Below are positions 60,473 through 64,000 of a stretch of 64,000 nt of DNA, in pieces. The notes below the pieces were generated by a model. It was given only the letters and a program-made list of their open reading frames with translations. It was not told where the DNA came from and did not search any database. How positions within the stretch are numbered: the first letter of the stretch is position 1; each line of letters opens with the position of its first letter. The DNA comes from Roseibium album (GTDB lineage: Bacteria > Pseudomonadota > Alphaproteobacteria > Rhizobiales > Stappiaceae), in NCBI RefSeq assembly GCF_001404515.1, contig NZ_CXWE01000016.1, forward strand, positions 1 through 64,000, in the 5' to 3' direction. Both the position numbers and the translations under genes were made by a program.

Positions 60473-62272
60473 ATGACCGAGAGCAGCCAAGGTGACAAGA
60501 AAAAGCCGATCTGGCGCAGATACCTTATCTGGGGAATGCCGATCGGTGGTGTCGCAGCCGTGTTTGTTGGCGGCATCATTTTCTGGGGCGGTTTCAACAC
60601 CGCAATGGAAGCCACGAATACCAAGCAATTCTGCATTTCCTGTCACGAGATGCGCGACTTCGTCTACGAAGAATACAAGGGTACGATCCACGACGTGAAC
60701 CGGTCCGGTGTCGGTGCAATGTGCTCCGATTGCCACGTGCCCAAGGACTGGACCCACAAAATCATCCGGAAAGTTCAGGCCTCCAAGGAACTCTGGGGCA
60801 AGATGGTGGGAACCATCGACACGCTCGAGAAGTTCGAAGCCAAGCGCCTCCAGCTCGCCAAGAACGAGTGGGAGCGCATGAAGGCCAGCGATTCGCGCGA
60901 ATGCCGGAACTGCCACGATTTTGAATCGATGATGCCGGAATTCCAGAGACCTCGCGCGCGCCAGCAGCACCTGAACGCCATGTCCAATGGCCAGACCTGC
61001 ATCGACTGTCACAAAGGCATCGCGCATTCTGACCTGCGTGACCGGGCCGACGAGGAGTATCTGGAAGAACTCGAGGCTCCCCATCCCGGCTTCATTCGTG
61101 AAATTCCGCAAGAGTACATGGCCAGCCTTGCCCGTATCGAGGCAAAGGAAGCCGGAGAGGCAGAAGCTGCGAAAGCTGCGCAAAAGGCGCAGCAGGAAGC
61201 CGTTCAGACCCAGATCGCAGCGGCTGTGGAGGCCGCCGTTGCGGAGGAACGCGCCAAGTCGGAAGGAAACGGTGCGAGCCAGACCGCAGCAGCCGGTGAT
61301 GGCGGTGGCAATGTTGCCCCGGATATCGACTGGAATTCGGTCGCAGCAACGGATTTGACGCTGTTCTATCCGGGTCAGGCCTCCTTCGAATGGGTCCAGA
61401 ACGGAAAAACCCATGGCGGTGCGCGTCCGCTTACAAAGGGGGGCGATGCCTGCACGACCTGCCACGAGAAGGAAATAGAGGCAATCGGAACCAAGATTGT
61501 TGCCGGCGGCGAGATCGAACCGACCCCGATCCCGGGTAAGCGCGGCACGATCAATGCCAGCATTCAGGCTGCCCATGACGACGAAAATCTTTATGTGCGG
61601 ATCCAATGGCCGGACGGCGGCCATAACCCGGCGCCATTCGTCGACGGTGGCAAAATGGATCCGGACAACCAGATCAAGGTTGCCATGATGATCACCGGAA
61701 CCGGCATCGAAATGGGCGAAACGACCGGATGCTGGTCCTCATGCCATGCGGACAACACGTATATGCCATTCGATCCGGGGGCGGAGGCAATCGCCGCGAA
61801 TGCCGATGTTGCAGCACAACTCGAAGCGAAGGAGACGATCACCAAATATCTGACCGAAAGCCGGACCAAGGTCGAGGTCAAGGGCCGGCGCGGCAAGGCC
61901 CAGGGTGGTTGGGACAAGCTGAAGACAGCTGAAGAGATCGACCAACTGCTTGCGGACGGCACCTTCCTTGATCTGCTGAGGGTCTATGCGGACGGAACGG
62001 CTTCCAACGGTTATCTGCTGGACCGCCGTGTTGCCAACGACGGTGAAATGTCCGCTGAGGCAAACCTCTCAGGTGGTGTGTGGACCGTCGTGTTCGCCCG
62101 GCCACTTGCTTCCGGGGCACCTGGCGACGTTCCGCTGGAACCGGGAAAGACCTACACGGTCGGGTTTGCGATCCATGACGATTTCGCGGCGGCCCGCTTC
62201 CACCATGTAACGCTGAACACCAGTTTCGCGCTGGATGACGACGCGACTCAGATCAATGTGATCAAACAGTAG
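60473..62272 (+). CDS. NapC/NirT tetrahaem cytochrome fused to an ethylbenzene-dehydrogenase-gamma-like haem domain
   Basis: 599 residues. An N-terminal membrane anchor (about 16-40) precedes four CxxCH sites (Cys54, 84, 144, 176), as in NapC/NirT quinol dehydrogenases. An Ala/Glu-rich linker (about 215-270) joins a C-terminal domain resembling the gamma subunit of ethylbenzene dehydrogenase (EB_dh), with a fifth CxxCH at 327-331 and a CWSSCH (CX3CH) at 420-425. The N-terminal part would oxidise quinol and feed NirS; the EB_dh part may bind another haem or interact with the partner. It lies 179 bases after nirS. Confidence 0.85.
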   Translation: MTESSQGDKKKPIWRRYLIWGMPIGGVAAVFVGGIIFWGGFNTAMEATNTKQFCISCHEMRDFVYEEYKGTIHDVNRSGVGAMCSDCHVPKDWTHKIIRKVQASKELWGKMVGTIDTLEKFEAKRLQLAKNEWERMKASDSRECRNCHDFESMMPEFQRPRARQQHLNAMSNGQTCIDCHKGIAHSDLRDRADEEYLEELEAPHPGFIREIPQEYMASLARIEAKEAGEAEAAKAAQKAQQEAVQTQIAAAVEAAVAEERAKSEGNGASQTAAAGDGGGNVAPDIDWNSVAATDLTLFYPGQASFEWVQNGKTHGGARPLTKGGDACTTCHEKEIEAIGTKIVAGGEIEPTPIPGKRGTINASIQAAHDDENLYVRIQWPDGGHNPAPFVDGGKMDPDNQIKVAMMITGTGIEMGETTGCWSSCHADNTYMPFDPGAEAIAANADVAAQLEAKETITKYLTESRTKVEVKGRRGKAQGGWDKLKTAEEIDQLLADGTFLDLLRVYADGTASNGYLLDRRVANDGEMSAEANLSGGVWTVVFARPLASGAPGDVPLEPGKTYTVGFAIHDDFAAARFHHVTLNTSFALDDDATQINVIKQ

Positions 62273-62276
62273 CCAC

Positions 62277-62304
62277 ACGGGCGGCCGGGAAACCGGCCGC
62301 CCGT
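62277..62304 (+). terminator. Stem-loop with GAAA tetraloop after the NirT-type fusion gene
   Basis: A perfect 12-base stem ACGGGCGGCCGG/CCGGCCGCCCGT closes a GAAA tetraloop, five bases after the stop codon and followed by TTGTTC. It is a stable terminator or mRNA-stabilising element that could limit expression of the downstream cupredoxin and nirE genes. Confidence 0.65.
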
Positions 62305-62326
62305 TTGTTCAAAAGGGAGAAATTGC

Positions 62327-62749
62327 ATGTTGTTGAATACGGCCCGTCTTCCCGCTTTCCTGCTGATGTCACTATTCGCCTTTCCGGTCCTTGCGGATGA
62401 TGAAGACACCGCAGCAATTTGTGCCGAAGCCGAAGCGCGCTACGTCGACATGTTCGGACACCCGTCAGCGGACGAGGACGGCGTAACAGTCGTCAAAATG
62501 TACAAGTACAAATTCTGCCCGGAAAACCTTTCCGTGCCGGTCGGAACCACAGTCCGCTGGGTGAATGTCGACAAGAGAACCAGCCACAGCGTGATCCTGA
62601 AAGAAGAAGGTGTACCGGAATCCGATCGCCTCTTTCCCGAAGAAAACTTCGAATTCACATTTCTGACGGCCAGACCGACACAGAACTACCTGTGCGGCCC
62701 TCATTGGGAAACCCAGAAGATGATCGGCATGATCACCGTAACACATTGA
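62327..62749 (+). CDS. Cupredoxin (plastocyanin/pseudoazurin-like) in the nir operon
   Basis: 140 residues with a signal peptide (ending near PVLA-DDED). The type 1 copper site is predicted from His87 (SHSVIL), Cys123, His126 and Met132 (LCGPHWETQKM), the canonical H-C-H-M set with the Cys-Gly-Pro-His spacing of plastocyanin. Cys32 and Cys64 could form a disulfide. An AAAAGGGAG ribosome site precedes the ATG. It is a likely periplasmic electron carrier to NirS or NorC, replacing or aiding cytochrome c. Confidence 0.88.
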   Translation: MLLNTARLPAFLLMSLFAFPVLADDEDTAAICAEAEARYVDMFGHPSADEDGVTVVKMYKYKFCPENLSVPVGTTVRWVNVDKRTSHSVILKEEGVPESDRLFPEENFEFTFLTARPTQNYLCGPHWETQKMIGMITVTH

Positions 62750-62789
62750 TTAAAAACATCTTATTTCGATGAAAAAAGTGGCGGAACCC

Positions 62790-62803
62790 TTGACAATTAT
62801 CAA
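62790..62803. promoter_or_regulatory. FNR/DNR-type box upstream of nirE
   Basis: TTGACAATTATCAA is a near-perfect FNR/DNR consensus (TTGAC-N4-ATCAA), ending 63 bases before the nirE start. It indicates a separate promoter for the haem d1 biosynthesis genes. Confidence 0.75.
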
Positions 62804-62866
62804 GCAGATCGCAAGCGAAGTAAGAGACCATAAGCCAGAGAATTTTGAGGAGAAGCGAGGTCTTTC

Positions 62867-63664
62867 ATGACTGGAAAAGTCTTTCTCATCGGAGCAGGTC
62901 CAGGCGATCCTGAATTGCTGACCGTCAAGTCTGTGCGCATGCTGCAGGACGCCGATGTGGTCGTGTATGACCGTTTGGTCTCTCCCGAAATCCTGTCCAT
63001 GGCGCCAGCCGGTGCGCAAATGGTTCCGGTCGGCAAATCGCCGGACAACCATCCTGTTCCACAGGAACGGATCAACGAGATCCTGCTTGAATTTGCCCGG
63101 AAGGGTCAGATCGTGGCCCGGCTGAAAGGCGGTGATCCACTGATCTTCGGAAGGGGGTCGGAAGAGGCCGCGCATTTGATGGCCCGGGGAATATGCGTTG
63201 AGTATGCACCCGGTATCACCGCTGCACAGGGGGCAGCTTCCGTCAGCGGTGTCCCGCTGACACATCGGGGTCTGGCTTCAGGTGTACGCTATGTCACTGG
63301 CCACAGGCAGGCCAACGGGTCTCTCGACCTGGACTGGAAGAGCCTTGCCTGCGAGGACACCACGCTCGTCATCTACATGGGTGTTGCCAATATCGGACAG
63401 ATCGCAATGCGTCTGGTTGCCGAAGGTCTGAGTGACACGACACCGGTCATGGCGATCGCACAGGCAACCACCCCGCGTGAGACAAGACTGTTTTCACAAC
63501 TCGGCAGAATTACGCTTGATGTTCGTGCGTCGGCCCTGAAAGCCCCAGTCCTCTTTGTCATTGGCAAGGTCGTTACACTCAGCTCGGAATGGCCAGCTTC
63601 CGAATCCGACCTGCTGACGGTTTCAAGCCGCACAATCGCCGCCGGACAGCAGGCCCATGCCTAG
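62867..63664 (+). CDS. nirE: NirE, uroporphyrinogen-III C-methyltransferase for haem d1
   Basis: 265 residues. SUMT/CobA family signatures are FLIGAGPGDPELLTVKS (SAM site), VVVYDRLVS, RLKGGDPLIFGRGSEE and the C-terminal YAPGITAAQGAASVSG. It makes precorrin-2 from uroporphyrinogen III, the first committed step of haem d1 synthesis for NirS. A DNR-type box lies 63 bases upstream. Its end overlaps nirC by eight bases. Confidence 0.95.
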   Translation: MTGKVFLIGAGPGDPELLTVKSVRMLQDADVVVYDRLVSPEILSMAPAGAQMVPVGKSPDNHPVPQERINEILLEFARKGQIVARLKGGDPLIFGRGSEEAAHLMARGICVEYAPGITAAQGAASVSGVPLTHRGLASGVRYVTGHRQANGSLDLDWKSLACEDTTLVIYMGVANIGQIAMRLVAEGLSDTTPVMAIAQATTPRETRLFSQLGRITLDVRASALKAPVLFVIGKVVTLSSEWPASESDLLTVSSRTIAAGQQAHA

Positions 63665-63962
63665 ACTGTTCGCCATCGGCCTTTTGTGTTGCACGCCTGC
63701 TCTGGCGGGAGAGACCAGTCCGTCGGCTGACCTGGTCGATCTTGTCCACCAGGACTGCGGGTCTTGCCACGGGCTGACACTCAAGGGTGGGCTTGGACCG
63801 GACATCAGGCCTCAATCACTGTCCCACTATGACGTCGAGACTCTTTCCACAGTCGTTTTGGACGGAATTCCGGAAACCGCCATGCCGCCCTGGCGTCCCT
63901 TGATGAGTGAAGCGGACGCGAAACGGGTTGCCGAATATCTCTTGCAGGGAGAATTGAAATGA
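63657..63962 (+). CDS. nirC: NirC-type cytochrome c (c55X)
   Basis: 101 residues with a signal peptide and a single haem site CGSCH (about 36-40). An axial Met candidate lies in AMPPW. Small cytochromes of this type, NirC or c55X, sit in nir operons and take part in haem d1 maturation and electron donation. It overlaps both nirE and nirF by a few bases. Confidence 0.88.
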   Translation: MPRLFAIGLLCCTPALAGETSPSADLVDLVHQDCGSCHGLTLKGGLGPDIRPQSLSHYDVETLSTVVLDGIPETAMPPWRPLMSEADAKRVAEYLLQGELK

Positions 63963-64000
63963 ATGCTCTCAGGGGTGTCTTTCTCGCAATTGCGATATCG
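63959..64000 (+). CDS. nirF: Start of NirF-like haem d1 biosynthesis protein (5' end only)
   Basis: Fourteen residues (MNALRGVFLAIAIS) remain before the right edge. They begin at an ATG that overlaps the nirC stop (ATGA) and look like a signal or lipoprotein leader. By synteny with other nir operons nirF is the most likely identity; the sequence alone cannot prove it. Confidence 0.45.
   Translation, partial: MNALRGVFLAIAIS

Noticed and set aside
60266-61624. 452-codon minus-strand frame opposite the NirT-type fusion
   Set aside because: The plus strand encodes five CxxCH motifs and clear domains; the antisense frame is a composition artefact.
1-64000. CRISPR arrays, tRNA or rRNA genes, transposases, integrases
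   Set aside because: No repeat arrays, cloverleaf-like sequences or recombinase domains were recognised while reading both strands; a covariance-model search would be needed to exclude small RNAs.

Overview
The window reads as a chromosomal segment of a metabolically versatile, probably marine alphaproteobacterium. The evidence is moderately high G+C, tightly packed operons with many 4-base ATGA overlaps, numerous TRAP and ABC uptake systems, a CuyA-like lyase, a CoxG fragment and a nirS/norCBQDEF denitrification cluster. A Roseibium/Labrenzia-like member of the Stappiaceae is my best guess, but this is inferred from gene content, not from a marker gene. No rRNA, tRNA, CRISPR array, insertion sequence or prophage was recognised.

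Layout. (1) 1-4.9 kb: the 5' end of a coxG-like gene, a FIST sensor / hybrid histidine kinase / LuxR-type regulator trio, and a secreted PHB-depolymerase-like esterase. (2) 5-17.8 kb: a probable aromatic or acyl catabolic island. It holds a TRAP transporter (dctPQM type), a thioesterase, and an eight-gene minus-strand operon: reductase, Rieske dioxygenase alpha and beta, AMP-dependent CoA ligase, a Cys-less thiolase-like protein, a DUF35-pseudoSDR fusion, a cyclase-family hydrolase and an SDR. A divergent MarR regulator lies beside it. Nearly identical palindromes sit in the dioxygenase and TRAP promoter regions, which ties uptake and catabolism into one putative MarR regulon. (3) 17.8-24.4 kb: a LysR regulator divergent from a CuyA/D-cysteine-desulfhydrase-like PLP enzyme, followed by a ProXVW-type ABC importer and an alpha/beta hydrolase. 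(4) 24.4-30 kb: miscellaneous single genes (outer-membrane barrel, LysE exporter, EEP-family hydrolase, GNAT, small secreted protein, homocysteine S-methyltransferase with divergent TetR). (5) 30-37.8 kb: a branched-chain-type ABC importer (livMHFGJ), a VOC-cupin protein and a GntR regulator, divergent from a kynureninase-like PLP enzyme. (6) 37.8-46 kb: an operon of cyclase paralogue, phytoene-desaturase-like FAD enzyme, MarR and fused indolepyruvate:ferredoxin oxidoreductase iorA/iorB, divergent from a second paralogous FAD enzyme. (7) 46-51.3 kb: a complete Dpp/Opp-type peptide/opine ABC transporter. (8) 51.6-64 kb: denitrification. A Crp/Fnr regulator, a DUF4202 protein, norCBQDEF on the minus strand, then nirS, a NapC/NirT-ethylbenzene-dehydrogenase-type multihaem fusion, a cupredoxin, nirE, nirC and the start of nirF on the plus strand.

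How it works together. Regions 2, 5 and 6 look like linked catabolic modules that import aromatic or amino-acid-derived organic acids and channel them to CoA thioesters. Region 8 supplies nitrite and nitric-oxide respiration. Three FNR/DNR-type boxes lie 61-63 nt upstream of norC, nirS and nirE, matching control by the adjacent cysteine-poor Crp/Fnr protein. The most unusual items are the Ltp2-like thiolase with its DUF35-pseudoSDR partner, the shared MarR operator, and the six-haem NirT fusion in the nir operon.
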